Of a stretch of 64,000 nucleotides of DNA, positions 63,105-64,000 are shown in pieces; positions within the stretch are counted from its first letter, which is position 1, and every line of letters begins with the position of its first letter. A program made the position numbers and the translations under genes. The notes below the pieces were generated by a model. The model did not search any database, was not told the DNA's origin, and was given only the letters and a program-made list of their open reading frames with translations. The DNA is from Belnapia rosea (GTDB lineage: Bacteria; Pseudomonadota; Alphaproteobacteria; Acetobacterales; Acetobacteraceae). Where the stretch lies: assembly GCF_900101615.1 (NCBI RefSeq), contig NZ_FMZX01000018.1:1-64000 (forward strand). The letters are read 5' to 3'.

Positions 63105-63269
63105 GGCTTCGCCCCCGAAGTCTGTCGAATATGGCCGGGCTGGCGGATATGATGGAGACGTGACGAACCAAGACGAGTAAATTCACCAAACGTAAGTAAC
63201 TTATAGTTGATTATAGACACCCGGTGTTACGGCATCAACCCAGGCCGGATCCGGAGAGACGAGGTTGTC
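63105..63269. promoter_or_regulatory. A/T-rich intergenic region before TRAP receptor gene
   Basis: Bases 63175-63216 are about 70 percent A/T, in sharp contrast to the surroundings, with TATAGT and TTATAG repeats suited to promoter -10 elements. Just downstream is the 11-bp palindrome ACACC-C-GGTGT (63217-63227). It probably carries the promoter and an operator for the gene at 63270; exact boxes cannot be fixed. Confidence 0.4.
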
Positions 63270-64000
63270 ATGATCCTGCGCCGGCCCGTCCCGCCTGGTT
63301 CCTTGCCCTGGGGGGATTCATGGCGGCAGGCAGCGCGCATGGCGCTGGCTGCCTGCCTCGGTCTGGTCCTGGCCGGCATCGGCCCGGCCGCGGCGGAGGA
63401 GGCGCCGCCTATCACGCTGAAGATCGTGGGCGGGCTCGCCGGCGTCGCCCAATATACCCGCCATGAGATGCCCTTCTGGACGGAGCAGGTGCCTCAGCTG
63501 ACGCAGGGCCGGGTCCGGGCGGAGGTCGCGCCCTTCGACCGCAGCGGCATCCGCGGGACGGAGATGCTACAACTCATGCGGCTCGGCGTGGTGCCCTTCG
63601 GCACGATTCTGCTCTCCATTTCGGCGAGCGAGGAGCCGGAGATCAATGTTATGGATCTGGCGGTGATGAATCCCGACATCGCCACCCTGCGCAGCACCGT
63701 CACCTTGCTCCGCCCGCGGCTGGAGGCGCTGCTGCAGGACCGGTTCAACCTGGCACTCCTCTCGATCTATGCCTATCCGGCGCAGGTGGTGTTCTGCCGG
63801 CAGCCTTTCGCCGGGCTGGGCGATCTTGGCGGACGACGCATCCGCGTCTCCTCGGTCAGCCAGAGCGAGCTGTTCGAGGCGCTGGGGGCGGCCCCTGTGG
63901 TGATCCCCTTCGCCGACATCCTGGCGAACCTGCGCGGCGGCGTGGTGGAATGCGCCGTAACCGGCAGCCTTTCGGGCAATGCACTCGGGCTGCATACGGT
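63270..64000 (+). CDS. TRAP transporter solute-binding protein (DctP), partial at window end
   Basis: At least 243 codons are open from ATG 63270 to the right edge. A long N-terminus (RRPVPPGSLPWGDSWRQAAR) precedes the hydrophobic signal segment MALAACLGLVLAGIGPAAAEE. The mature part reads LKIVGGLAGVAQYTRHEMPFW, NPDIATLRSTVTLLRPRL, GLGDLGGRRIRVSSVSQSELFEALGAAPVVIPFADILANLRGGVVECAVTG, which fits the DctP fold with its conserved Arg (GRRIRV). A GACGAGG site lies upstream. The permeases, if any, lie beyond the window. Confidence 0.85.
   Translation, partial: MILRRPVPPGSLPWGDSWRQAARMALAACLGLVLAGIGPAAAEEAPPITLKIVGGLAGVAQYTRHEMPFWTEQVPQLTQGRVRAEVAPFDRSGIRGTEMLQLMRLGVVPFGTILLSISASEEPEINVMDLAVMNPDIATLRSTVTLLRPRLEALLQDRFNLALLSIYAYPAQVVFCRQPFAGLGDLGGRRIRVSSVSQSELFEALGAAPVVIPFADILANLRGGVVECAVTGSLSGNALGLHT

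Overview
The window is a roughly 70 percent GC stretch of an alphaproteobacterial chromosome, most likely from Acetobacteraceae of the Roseomonas type. Pointers are the alphaproteobacterial families DUF6481, DUF1192 and DUF1013 (TrcR), an ArsR regulator fused to a methyltransferase next to metH, and many solute-binding proteins standing without permeases. Long GC-driven antisense reading frames cover most genes and were ignored. The lineage call is inference from gene content only.

Layout. 1-4 kb: 5' end of tuf, tRNA-Gly(UCC), an AT-richer acyltransferase, a fluoride channel and ilvD. 4-11 kb: a flavin monooxygenase followed by a 37-codon dehydrogenase remnant, an orphan peptide-type binding protein, a tandem Lin0512 pair, and a convergent three-gene cluster (two transglutaminases and an N-formylglutamate amidohydrolase-like protein). 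11-17 kb: DUF6481, a Baeyer-Villiger-type monooxygenase, a binding protein without a signal peptide, an SDR, and the tightly overlapping eutB-eutC-arfB. 17-26 kb: a catabolic block with a split TPP decarboxylase (ComDE-like), a hydroxyacid dehydrogenase, MmgE/PrpD, a TRAP transporter, a GntR/FCD regulator and an IlvD/Edd sugar-acid-type dehydratase. A palindrome, CTGCTATAGCAG, lies in front of the regulator/dehydratase pair, and a near-copy lies in front of the TRAP operon, which suggests one regulon.

26-40 kb: amidase, a second luciferase-like oxidoreductase, an AEC transporter, an orphan AapJ-like protein, a threonine synthase-like PLP enzyme, pdxY, a second orphan peptide-type binding protein and a full livKHMGF operon. 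40-51 kb is mostly housekeeping: rpmE, an hsp20 gene with a ROSE-like leader, trcR, two small YdcH-family genes, purEK, two tandem OmpA-family proteins that share an upstream inverted repeat and terminator design, a GNAT-NUDIX fusion, tRNA-Ala(CGC), yggT-DUF167-folD, and rplU-rpmA-obgE. 52-64 kb: an MFS transporter, a four-PAS histidine kinase with a degenerate ATPase domain, an ArsR/methyltransferase regulator (SahR-like) and metH with a 20-bp palindromic operator, a P-loop-less CobW-like relic, a 2-oxoglutarate oxygenase, a Bug-family binding protein, and the start of a TRAP binding protein.

No CRISPR array, insertion sequence, prophage or rRNA was seen. The least explained parts are the Lin0512/transglutaminase neighbourhood, the GntR-TRAP-dehydratase-decarboxylase block, and the MetH/CobW-relic divergon.
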